64,000 nt of DNA from positions 7,386,209 to 7,450,208 of the forward strand of contig NC_049911.1 of assembly GCF_001411555.2 (NCBI RefSeq). The letters are read 5' to 3'. The notes below the pieces were generated by a model. It did not search any database. It was not told the origin of the DNA and saw nothing but the letters and a program-made list of their open reading frames with translations. The DNA is from Juglans regia (lineage: Eukaryota > Streptophyta > Magnoliopsida > Fagales > Juglandaceae). Of this stretch, positions 32,916 through 43,701 are shown piece after piece. The position numbers and the translations under genes are program-made. Position 1 is the first letter of the stretch. Every line of letters begins with the position of its first letter.

Positions 32916-34189
32916 ATGGATCTCTCTTCAAATATTGATCATATTGAATATGATGATTATTCTAATCATAAGTTGGATATGATGCAAGTAATTGTAATAA
33001 TATTTGAGGGAGCATCTTCTTCACCATGTCATAATCCTCAACATTGTAGGTTCATTAGACTTGATTCATTCAAAGGTCATCAGCGCCTTTGAAATGATTA
33101 CTTTTCTGAACTACCAATATATATGCCCAATCTTTTTAGGAGAAGGTTTCAAATGAGTTATGATTTTTTTTACGCATACATTCTAATGTAGTCTTCCACA
33201 ATGATTATTTTTTTCCAAAAGAGAGATGTCAGTGGGAGGTTTGGATTGTCTTTCCTTCAAAAGATGATTGCAACAATTACGATGCTAGCATATGGGGTCA
33301 CTGCAGATCTGATAGACGAGTACATCAGAATTGGAGAAAGCACTGCACGGTAAAGCATGAAGAAATTTGTTAAGGCAATTGTCTCAATTTTTTAGGGTGA
33401 GTACTTGAGATCTCTAAATAGCAGTGATATAGCGAGGTTACTAGTTGCCAGACAAAGACATGGATTCCTAGGAATGTTGTGTAGTATTGATTGTATGCAC
33501 TGGAAATTGAAGAATTGTCCTAATGCATGGAAATGTATGTACTCTGGTTACGTAAAACAACCAACTATTATTTTGGAGGTTGTTGCATTTTATGATCTTT
33601 GGAGATGGCTTGCTTTTTTTGGTTTGCCTAGGTCGCATAGCGACATTAACATACTTGATTGATCTTCTGTTTTTGTTGCGTTGGTCGAAGGGCATGCTCC
33701 TCCGTGCAATTACACAATCAATGATCACGAATATACAATGAGATATTATCTTGCATATGGTATATTTCCTTCATGGACAACATTAGTGAAAACAATTCCT
33801 ACTTCGCACGGAAATAATAAAAAACACTTTGCTGCTTGCCAGAAGTCTACAAGGAATATGGAGTGTGCATTTGAGTACTCCAAGGTAGATTTGCAATTGT
33901 GAGTGGACTTGCTAGATATTTTGAACCTGAAATTCTAAAAGATATAATGTATGCATGTATTATCTTACACAATATGATCGTTGAAGATGAGCGGCATCTA
34001 TATCTTGGGGTTGAGCAGTTCATTTATGAACAAATGGAAGATACTCCAAATGAGCTAATTTCACGCGATAAAATACCTGAATTAGTGGAGTTCATTGCGC
34101 AATATCATTGAATTAGAGATAGAGGCACTCATAGTCAAATCCAAGCTGACCTTATCGACCGTTTATGGAGTACTCATGGTCGCACATAA
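32916..34189 (+). pseudogene. PIF/Harbinger transposase (DDE_Tnp_4)
   Basis: Starts MDLSSNIDHIEYDDY. Visible family blocks: RRRFQMSYDFF, MIATITMLAYGVTADLIDEY, MLCSIDCMHWKLKNCPNAWK (first catalytic Asp), PTIILEVVAFYDLWRWLAFF, GLPRSHSDINILD (second Asp), YTINDHEYTMRYYLAYGIFP and KHFAACQKSTRNMECAFEYS (third acidic residue). The C-terminal tail ACIILHNMIVEDERHLYLGV follows after a frame change near 33895. Stops at about 33189, 33394, 33660 and 34109. Inactive. Confidence 0.9.
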
Positions 34190-34630
34190 ATTCATAGCAA
34201 GCATGTGGAAAGAGTTGCTCCCACTATGTAGTACTTCTATGATTTATTTCAATGTGGTGATTTGTAGTACTTCTATTATTTAAATGTGGTAAAGTGTAAT
34301 GCTTTTATTATTGTTTAAAAAATCATGTCTTTCTTTATTTTTTTAAAATGTAGAGCTTCTCTTTCTCTCTCTTGCTCATATATTTCCTAGATCTACATCC
34401 TTTATATTTACCTTTGTAGAAATAATGCATCTAATTCATCAATATTCGCAATCAGTAGAATAAATAAAAAAATTTTGCCAATGCATGTTATGCATGTTTT
34501 ACCTTTTGAAGTTCCAAAAGTCAAAGTAGTATTGAATAAATATTAACAAATAAATAAATAAAAATTAGTATCCTCAACATTCTATTTTTTTTTTATTGTC
34601 AATAAACATTAGTCTTGAGCAACACACAGC

Positions 34631-34853
34631 TCTAATACAGACCACAAAATACCAACACAGTCCATATACATACCAACACAGTTCACAAAAACACCAACAT
34701 AGTCCATACAAATACCAATACAATCCACAAAATATCAATACAGTCCATACAAATACCAATATTATCCACAAACTACCAACACAATCCATATAAATACCAA
34801 CACAGTCCATAAAATACTAATACAGTCCACAAAATACCAACACAATCCATAAC
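34631..34853. repeat. 21-bp minisatellite in the Harbinger element
   Basis: Unit ACAAATACCAACACAGTCCAT, about ten imperfect copies, alternating CATACA and CACAAA forms. As 21 is a multiple of three, the array stays open in frames on both strands (heptad-like protein repeats), so those frames are by-products and not genes. Confidence 0.9.
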
Positions 34854-35050
34854 ACATCTGACACCTTTAGTTGCTACCCAGCCACATGTGAGCTCCACAT
34901 GTTTATCCAGTCCACATATGGCTAGGCAGCCATTAAAATCAAAATAAAATGTAAAACTACCAACATTAGAAGTTAAACACCTCCATAAGGTGTCAATGAA
35001 GATGTATATGTACCTCCGGAATGAGACTTCGATGCCTCAAAAATTGCTTA

Positions 35051-36027
35051 CTAAATATTACGAAGATATTCTTGCTGCATGACATTCATGCTAGCAAGAT
35101 CTAGTCTCAACATCTTTACCTCGAACTTCTTCTTCTTTAGTTCAAACGTTGCACATTTTTCGCGATCTGCCTTCAACACAACATTTCTCCACTCTTCCAT
35201 GCCAGTGGCTTTATCCTTGGTCATTTTAGCTAAGGCAATGTTGAACTCAGTATTTTTGCCTTTCATCGACTACCACTTCCTCTCCCTTTCTTTCTCAACT
35301 TTTTTGCCTGGAGGTCTCTTAGCAAGAACCTCCATGTTCTCCTCCACTATGTCAACAGCAACTTCACCATGAAGTTTTTCTTGTGGCTTTCTCCTCATAC
35401 CAAGGGTGGAGATGTGTTGCTTCCATTTTGGTTGATGTCTAGAAGACACCAACAATGCTCCATTGTGAAGTTAAACCTCTCAATCTCTTTGTACAAAATT
35501 TTTTCCTTCTCAATCTACAAAGGTGAAGGACTATTGCTAGTTCATAAATTAGTCTTACATAATTACATAATTAAAAGAAAATGCTACATACATTGTCTTA
35601 TTATGTTGCACCACTCGGGTGCAATGACTCTACCTGTGCTACATATGCACAAAACTTATTTGTGCATTTTTGAATTGTAGACCACCGATTCATCAAAGAG
35701 CCCTCATAAACGGTTGACAATGATCGGTTTTTTATATTCATGATAAAATGTGGTAATTCTTTCCCACATTTGAGTGGAGTTTTGATTAGTAACCTTTATC
35801 GCATCGATACTAATGTTGAGTCAAGCTGAGACGAGGAGGTTATCCTCCTCTACAGTAAAAGATGCACCCATTTAAACTTCTTTTGAAGGATGCATCTTTT
35901 TACCATCATTGGAGATTGTTTGGACCACAACATTAGAATGTTGTGTTGAGGTACTATTACAACCTTCTCCTCCACCACTCCGTTACAGAGTGGTGAAGAA
36001 TGGGTAATCATCAAATTGTGTGTCCAT
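35051..36027 (-). pseudogene. PIF/Harbinger second protein (Myb/trihelix with NAM-associated C-terminus)
   Basis: Starts MDTQFDDYPFF at 36027. A trihelix-like part (VEEDNLLVSA, MWERITTFYHEYKK) spans about 35710-35870. The C-terminal part resembles the NAM-associated domain (MRRKPQEKLHGE, AKRPPGKKVEKER, GKNTEFNIALAKM, DREKCATFELKKKKFEVKML, NVMQQEYLRNI). An intron or an insertion probably lies at about 35500-35620. Stops at about 35985 and 35270 and others break it. In this superfamily the second protein assists the transposase; here the two genes converge. Confidence 0.82.
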
Positions 36028-36768
36028 CCTTAAAAAATATTAAATTTTCAATGAGTCAGAGAAGTTACTCAATTTTCAAATTTAATAAAGCAATTGGACA
36101 TATATAGATTAAGGTGAGTGGATTATAGCAATTCAACATGGACAATGAAGACACTAAAGATTCACATAGCTTCTTAGATATAGATTAAGGTGAGTGGATT
36201 ATAGCAATTCAATATGGACAATGATCTACAATTCAAAAATGAAGAACTGAAATTAACAAAGTCTTAATATCTCTGGTAAGCTCCATTGATTGTGCTTAAG
36301 GCAACATCAAGCTTAAAATGCTTAAACCAAAAAGAACAAGAGAAATAATAGCCAAGGTGCACAGTGACAAATAATGTTGCTTTGGTTGGAACTGCAATTA
36401 AGAGTGAACTAGTTCTATCTCAAAGTTGGAGAGAATTACCCATTCTTTTCAAAGTTGCAATTAAGATCTGGTTGACATGAATCTGTGTAAGATTTTGCAC
36501 GTGAAACAATAGTCATGCACTTTCTAAGGTATATATCAAGAGATTTATTACTAAATTCTACAAAGAAAGAGTTTGAACACGACATAAAATAGGAAATGAA
36601 TCTCTTCTTTTAGCAAAAGTTGTAGGTTTACATTCAGTATTTGAAGAGGAAAGTTTGTGTTTTTTCCAATCTTTCTTCTTTTTGGCCCGACAAGTTAATT
36701 TTCCTATAAATTTTATAATTTGGGTGAATACTCTATATTAGTTCCATGCTTGTTTTATTCATGCTTTT
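36028..36768. other. Harbinger internal non-coding sequence
   Basis: Upstream of the Myb-like gene (its likely 5' leader and promoter). A repeat of about 50 bp occurs twice (ATATAGATTAAGGTGAGTGG at 36100 and 36179). No other coding signal. Confidence 0.55.
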
Positions 36769-37894
36769 TGTTAAATTCAAGGTTTCAAGTTTCATATAAT
36801 TATATATCTATATATGGATTTTGATGATAATAAATTAATTTAAGTATAAAAGAGCCTCAAGTTCAAGTTATTTACACAAGGAAGCCAAGCACACCAACGA
36901 ATCAAGCATGGGCAAAAAAGGGAACAAGATTACAAATAAAGCTCTTGAGTAATTTTGTACATTTCTTGATAAAATTTGAAATTGGATTAAGATTCAAAAT
37001 TAATATTTTCTCATAAAGCATCAAATTCCAATTTTCACATGTGCATGATATATTTGAAAATTAAAAATTAAAAATTTGAATTTTTGAAAAATAATTTATT
37101 GCCATATTTCACATGTGCATAACATGATTAAAAGTTTGAATTTTGAATTTTTAAAATATGATTGATTGTCATATTTCACATGTGCATGTTTGGTTTGAAA
37201 ATTTTGAAAAGTGATTGATGCTCTTTTTGACATATGCAAAAGGTAGTTGATTTTGTTAGAAAATTTTGAAAAGTAAATAATACTAATTTTGCCATTTGCG
37301 AAAAATAAAACATTAGGTTTAAAAATTTTGAAAAGTAATTGATGCTCTTTTTGACATATGCAAAAAGTAGATAATTTTGTTTGAAAGTTTTGAAAAGTAA
37401 ATAATGTTCATTTTGTCATATGCGAAAAGTAAAAGATTAGGTATGAAAAATTTGAAAGTGAATGATAATTGCAAAAAATATAAACTTTTATTTGAAAATT
37501 TCAAAAAATGAGTGATGCTGCTTTTTGATATATGAATATTTTTAAATTTGAAAATTAAATTTCATATGCCTATAAATAACTCATTTGAGATCTTCAAATC
37601 TAATACACTACAAAAACAAGATCATACACACATCAATTGTAAGTTATACGACATTCATTCAAAGCTTGCAATCTCTATTCTCTAAGCATTGAGTCTTAAC
37701 CCTTGTTCATTTTGAGAGAGATACAGTTTGTGCTGTATTGTTTTTATTCCACTCATTGACAAATGTTTTTTGATAACCTACCCACTATCAGCTCTTGTAT
37801 CAGTAAAATGGTGTGTATAAATCTCGTGCGTGTAGAAGGTGTTCTACATAGGGAATAGTTGAATCACCACGTGTAGGGTGATTGTAAGTGTAGA

Positions 37895-38787
37895 TAGGGG
37901 TGTACAAGAACTGACCAAACCGGCCGCAACCTACTGAAACCGACCGCCGGAGTCAGGAACCGGCCGGCGTGCGGTAGATATTTGCTGAAACCGAAGTTTT
38001 CTGGTTCGGTATCGGTTCGACCCAGTGAAAAACCGATGAACCGACCGACCGATTCTTTTTTTTTTTCATTTTATACCTATATAAGAAACGACGCCGTTTC
38101 ATTTAAATGAGTGAAACGACGTCGTTTTAATCCACCTAGTTGAAAAAAAAATAAAGCAAACGGCATCGTTTGGTCTCAACCAAACGGCGCCGTTTCATGA
38201 TTAGGTTAAGATCCCCCTTCCCCTTTCTCGTTCTCATCCGCCGCTCGTTCTGACTTCTGCGTCTCAGCTCTCTCTTTCAGATTCTCTCGTCTCCCTCTCA
38301 GCTCCCTTTCTCTCCGATGCCGTCCCTCTCTTCCTCCATCCATTTGCGCCGTTTCATCCATTTGCATCGTTTCAAGCTTCCATCTCCGATTCGTTGAGGT
38401 TTGTTGATGGGGACCATGGTTCTTTTATTTTTCTCAGAGAGGGTACCGATATTGTTGTGATAATGTGATATTTGTTGTGAATCATTTGATATTTGTTGTA
38501 TATATTGTAATTTTGTGAATTTGTGATGATGAAGTTCGAGTTTACATGTAAATTTGCTCAAACCGAAGTTTTCCGGTTCGGTTTTTGTGTTTCTCATTCC
38601 TCTCTCTCTCTCTCTTCACTCCGCCGACAACGCCGACCAACCGACCGGTGGAAAACCGAGACCGACGTCGACGGTTTTCTTCTCCTTCACCGGCCGGTTT
38701 CGGTCGAGATATTGAGAATTTTCAGTGTATCGGTGCGGTCTCTGTTTCGACTCTAAACCGAACCGATAGGTCGGTTTTTCACCCCTA
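37895..38787. mobile_element. hAT-type MITE in the 5' LTR
   Basis: Perfect 8-bp duplication AGTGTAGA (37887-37894, 38788-38795). Ends TAGGGGTGTACAAGAAC and GGTCGGTTTTTCACCCCTA. CCGACCGACCG and CCGGTTCGGT boxes fill the termini. The interior is unusual: C+T-rich sequence at 38205-38340 and four palindromes at 38086-38195. The 3' LTR of the host element lacks it, so it came after that insertion. Confidence 0.93.
38086..38195. repeat. Cluster of four 14-bp palindromes inside the MITE
   Basis: AAACGACGCCGTTT (38086), AAACGACGTCGTTT (38114), AAACGGCATCGTTT (38158) and AAACGGCGCCGTTT (38182). The second and fourth are perfect palindromes. Confidence 0.9.
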
Positions 38788-39099
38788 AGTGTAGAGGGTG
38801 TTTTACATGGATTCTTTATAGCAGTACTACTCAAAGGTGTAATAGGTTTTTATCTCCACCTGGAGGAGGTTGAATAATGAATTTGGGAATACTCAAGGGT
38901 AGCTTGAGGCGAGAACGTAGGCAGTGGGGCTGAACCTCATTAAAATACTGAGTTTTCTTCCTCTTACCTTTACTCTTTATATTTACTGTTGCTTCGTATT
39001 TTGTTTTTATTTTATATTGTGTATTTAGTTTATAATTGAGGATTTTTAAATACAACCCAATTCAACACCCCTTATTGTGTTAGTCATCAAAGCAACAAT

Positions 39100-39111
39100 T
39101 GGTATCAGAGC
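39100..39111 (+). other. Primer-binding site of the SIRE-like element
   Basis: TGGTATCAGAGC, 2 bases after the 5' LTR; initiator Met-tRNA complement. Confidence 0.92.
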
Positions 39112-39164
39112 GAGGGCTCTTTTATAATATTAACTATCTTTTGAGTTAAGATCTAACATTGGAT

Positions 39165-40600
39165 CATGAAAATGAGATAATTCTAACGTTGAATTCAATA
39201 ACTATAAATCTCCTATATAATGCTCTCGACGGGAATATGTTTAATAGAATGATGACTTGCAAGACAACAAAAGCAATTTGGGAAATCTTGGAAGTTACTT
39301 GTGAATGAACTTCACAAGTCAAGGAATAAAAAAATTTATATTCTTACTCATGAATATGAAATATTTAAAATGAATGATGATGAATCTATTTCTAGTATGT
39401 ACACTAATTTTACTAATATCATAAACAGCTTGACATCTCTCGACAAAGTTTATTTCAACGTGGAGATAGTAAGAAAAATTCTCGACTCTACCAAAATGCT
39501 GGGAATCAAAAGTGAAGGTGATTCTGGAAGCTAGAGACCTCAAGAAACTCGAAGTAAATGAATTCATCGGGTCACTTACCACCCATAAGTATACATTGAA
39601 AAATGGGGAAGAAGAAGGAAAGCCAAAGAAGAGCTTGGCACTTAAAGTTGTTCCTCTTGAAAGCGAAAGTGATGAACATGAGGAAAGTGATGATAAATAT
39701 GAAGAAATTGCGATGATAACAAGGAGAATTAAATAACTCTTAAAGAGAAATAAAACTCATTCAAGGAAATCATTCAAAAAGTTTTCCAAGAAAGATACAG
39801 GTAAAAATGACTCTTTCACTTGTTACAAATACAATAAGTCTGGACATATCAAGGCGGATTGTATTCTACTAAAGAGAGATCGAAACAAGGGCAAGAAAGT
39901 AATGAAAGCTACTGGGATGATGATTCAAATAGCTCGGACAATGAAACAAGCAATGGAGAATCTGCAAATCTTTATCTTATGACTGAAGACAACCTTGAGG
40001 TAACAAATCTTGACAATATTAAAACTTCTTCATATGATGAATTGCAAAATATTTTGGAAGAAGTACATGAGTAACTCGAGAAATTGGGTATCAAATAGAC
40101 TACTTTTAAAAAGAAAAATTCTTCTTTAATAAACAAAATTGATGTTTTAAGAAATGAAAATATTGTTTGAAAGATGAAAATATGAGTTGAGGAAGAAAGT
40201 GACTAATTTAGAAAAGATTGTTGAAAACTTTACAAACGGAAAAAGAAATTTTAAAAAACTTATTGGTAGTCAAAGATGTGTTTTGGACAAGGTAGGCTTG
40301 GGATACATGCCAAAACAAAAATATAAACCTTATAAAATTTCTTTGATAATTCTTCTAAATCAAAATCCAATATTTAAAATTCTTTTCATAAAAATAAATT
40401 TTTCAAAGAAAGATACTATTACAATCAATCAAGTTTTTCATATATGTCACATGCCATCTGCAATTTTTGTAATAGAAATGGTCATAATTATCATGCTTGT
40501 CCCATTAGAAGAAAACATACAATGACTATTAGAGTTAAATGGGTACCTAAAAATCTTGCTTCTTGTTATACTAATAAATGAAGGATCCAAAGTATTTGGG
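39165..40600 (+). pseudogene. SIRE-like gag
   Basis: A UBN2-type gag is recognisable in pieces: KAIWEILEVT (39260-39300), YILTHEYEIFKMNDDESISS (39301-39534), an acidic linker, a knuckle CYKYNKSGHIKADC (39815-39860), a Glu/Asn-rich stretch, a coiled-coil part (KKVTNLEKIVENF) and a second knuckle CNFCNRNGHNYHACP (40459-40505) followed by RVKWVPKN. Several stops and frame changes. Confidence 0.82.
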
Positions 40601-40639
40601 TATCAAGAAAAATAATTTTAATTATTTTTGTTGGTATGC

Positions 40640-40906
40640 ATGAAGTCCTCTATAAGTAAAAGTAAATGACTTTATAAATGAAGAGGTATATGTTGAGCAA
40701 CCTCTAGATTTTGAAAATCTTATTATCTAAATCATGTTTTCAAGCTCACAAAAGTACTATATGGACTCAAACAAGTTCCTAGAGCTTGGTATAAGAGATT
40801 CAGTAGTTTCTTGATTGAAAAAGGTTTTTCAAGAGGAAAGATTGACACAACCATTTTCATTAAATACGAAAAGAATGATATTCTTTTGATTCAAATTTAT
40901 GTGGAT
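40640..40906 (+). pseudogene. SIRE-like RT, left part, joined directly to gag
   Basis: The frame resumes in mid-RT: NEEVYVEQPLDFENL, then FKLTKVLYGLKQVPRAWYKR with a frame change, ending at TATGTGGAT, the Tyr-Val-Asp of the catalytic motif. Protease, integrase and the start of RT, expected between gag and this point, are absent. Confidence 0.8.
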
Positions 40907-41819
40907 TGTAGATGTAAAGTTTGGCGAGGACTAGGTGACTAAGTTGATAAGTTTGTATAGGATTAGGTGACTAAAATGATAGAGTTTATCTTATCAATAA
41001 GTTTGAATTTGAATGAATGTAAAATAATTGTTGACTTTATTTTAAACAATATTAAGTTTATCTAGGAGTCTTTAAGGTTGGTTAGATAAGTCAGTAACAT
41101 GAAATCTGAATTCAAAAAGATTTGCGATTATCCAGAACAGAAGTTGAATATAGTTCAGTAACTACGAAGAAGAGTTATTGCAACATGTCAGCAATCCGTC
41201 AGGAGATGTCTTCGCGACAAATTCTGCCCATCAGCAGAATTCTACTTCAACTGAGACTCTTTTCAGATTGTTTATTTAAAGGATTCTACTGGTTAGGATC
41301 CATAGGGATTCAGATCTACATATTTTCTAGAGCACTTTCTAGTGCATTGTTTGGTGAGAAAATTCCTTAGTGAATTTTCATATTTGTGATCTCTCTTTGA
41401 GTGTGATTGTACTTCGAGTGTGGATGATCATGTGATTGGACTTTAGCACTTAGAGTTTTAGGAGGAAAGACAATATTTGAAGATCGCCAGAGGTTCTGGC
41501 TGCTATTGCTGTAAAAGACAAATGGGTCGCTTGTCTGGACAAGTAAGAGAGTCAAGTTGCAAATGTTTCGTAATTGATGAGTACTTGTAATTGATTTTTG
41601 AATAATAAGATTGACTTTCCTGGGTTTGGCTGCCCCGTAGTGTTTTACCTTTAAAACGTTATTTAAAGGGTTTCCCTTCAATACCAATCTTAGTGTTATG
41701 CAATTTATTTTATGTTATTATTTAATTATTAAATTAATTGCATGCTTGAATACTAACCAATTTGTTGAGTGAATTGGTAGATATTTCTGCTGCATTATAG
41801 GGGTACTTGGGTAATTTCA
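40907..41819 (+). repeat. 5' LTR of the gag-only element
   Basis: 913 bp, aligned with 45962-46855. It shares CAATCCGTCAGGAGATGTCT and GAAGATCGCCAGAG among many identical blocks. It is followed after one base by TTTGCATCAGAGC, a primer-site variant. Confidence 0.94.
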
Positions 41820-41879
41820 ATTTGCATCAGAGCGTGGTTCACTCATTCGAGTATGATCCGTTCCCCTGTTGACTATGTC

Positions 41880-43701
41880 GCTACATGTTCCGCCACACTT
41901 TGATGGGAAAAACTATGCATATTGGAAAGTTCGTATGAGAGATTTTCTCAAATCGTTGGATGAATGAGTGTGGTATTCCGTTGAAAAATGATGGACTAAA
42001 CTAGCAACAAGTATTGATGCTTGGACAAAAGATGAGATTAGCAACTATAATTGGAATAGCAAGGGACTGAATGCTATATTCATGGCTGTATCTCCGGAAG
42101 AATTTAAGAGAAGCTCCATGTGTGAGATAACTAAAGAAGCATGAGACATCTTGGAAGTTACACACGAAGGAACAAAAATTGTGAAAAACTCAAAATTACA
42201 ATTGCTCAGTTCAAAATTTGAAGAGATTAAGATGTTGGAAGATGAAAGTTTTAATGATTTTTATGCTAAGCTTAACGATATTGTTAATTCTAGATTTAAT
42301 CTCGGTGAGAAGGTGGAAGATTTAAGGGTCGTGAGAAAGATTTTGAGGTCTCTACCTAAAAGATTTCGGCCTAAGGTTACTGCCATTGAGGAAAGTAAGG
42401 ATTTGGATACAATAAAGGTTGAAGAGCTGGTCGGTTCCTTACAAACGTATGAATCCTCACTTCCTCAAACAAGAAAAAGTAAGTCCATTGCTTTAAAAAC
42501 AATAAATGATGATCAAGATGATTTTTCTGATAAAGAAAGTTTGAATGATGAGGATATAGATCTCACTGCAAGGAAAATCAGAAAATTTTTGTTTACCAAG
42601 AAAGCTAGTGGAAAGTAAAAACAAGTTAAGGAATTTCCTGCAAAGAAAAAATATTATGAAAAATGGAATATAGAAAAATCTAAGCAAAAAGATAAAGTGA
42701 AGTGCTATGAATGCTTATGTTATGGTCATATAAGAATTGAATGTCCAAACTTTAAGAAAAACAAAGGAAAAACATTAAATATCACACTTAGTGAAAATTT
42801 AGAATCTAAAAATTCAAGTTCATCATCTGATGATGAAAATTCCTTTGTGACTTTTTCTACTGTTATTAATGATTTTTATGATATTGTGGATATAAAATCT
42901 GAAAGTGAATTTGATGATAGTGACTCGGATATATCTATTGTTGATGCTGACCATGAGTTGAGTGTACATGAAGCTTATAATGATTTATGTGAAGAAGTGG
43001 TCAAGTTGAAAAAACTCAACAAGAATATGTACAATAAACTCACAGTTGTGGAGAATAAAAAGAATAACCTTTCCGAGATACTGAAAAATTCTGAAGTTGA
43101 GATATCAAGATTGAAGGCTCAAAAGGCTACACTTGAAAAAGAATTGGAAAAGTTTCAAGAGTGCAAGCAAAAAACAGCAACACAAAAATTAAAAGAGATG
43201 TTGAGTTTTCAAAGATCTAGTTGTGATCACACGAGTTTGGTGTATATGACTTCCCATGGTATAGAACTTAAAGGCTCATCATCCACTGCCACTTCATCAA
43301 AAAGTATCATGTTTGTTAAAGGAAGTCAAGATGAGGAAATTCCAAACAAAGCCGTGTCTAAAACTCATGTTCCAAGAGCCTCACATGATAGATCAATGAC
43401 AAAGAAGCCCAACCAAGGTAAGTCCGAAGGTAAGTTTACTCCTATTTGTCATCATTGTGGTATTTTTGGCTATATAAGGTTATATTGCTTTAACTTGAAT
43501 AAAGGGAAGAAAAATGGAGGTGAAAGAAAACTAAAAAAGAAGGGAAAGACTCTAGAAAATCAAGTTGATGAGATGAGTCAACAAATTACCTTCGTAACTC
43601 TAAAGCTTGGTGAACTAGCAAAATTTTGCTTTCACAATAAAGAAAAGATCATACAAAGTGGTATTAATGAAAATAATAGGCCAAAATTTAAAGTAAAGTG
43701 A
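41880..43701 (+). pseudogene. Gag of the gag-only element
   Basis: Starts near 41879 (PPHFDGKNYAYWKVRMRDFL). The UBN2 gag domain runs to about 42460 (SKFEEIKMLEDESFNDFYAK, RKILRSLPKRFRPKVTAIEE). An acidic linker precedes knuckle 1, CYECLCYGHIRIEC (42700-42741). A coiled coil of about 70 residues (EEVVKLKKLNKNMYNKL to TLEKELEKFQECKQK, 43000-43170) follows. Knuckle 2, CHHCGIFGYIRLYC (43450-43491), has Tyr in place of the His. Only three stops: 41966-41968, 42142-42144 and 42616-42618. Confidence 0.9.

Larger units (their letters stand above)
36769..39097 (+). repeat. 5' LTR of the SIRE-like element (with MITE)
   Basis: Matches 49503-50904 along its length. Removing the MITE and its 8-bp duplication leaves 1428 bp against 1402 bp. 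Repeated TTTGAAAATTTTGAAAAGTA-type units of about 70 bp lie at 37060-37540 and again in the 3' LTR. Confidence 0.92.

Noticed and set aside
34574..34810. Overlapping open frames on both strands with heptad-like repeats
   Set aside because: They arise from a 21-bp minisatellite, whose length is a multiple of three; no start, family or context supports a protein.
38523..38834. Several overlapping frames in the hAT-type MITE
   Set aside because: They overlap in different frames on both strands within GC-rich box repeats; no homology recognised.
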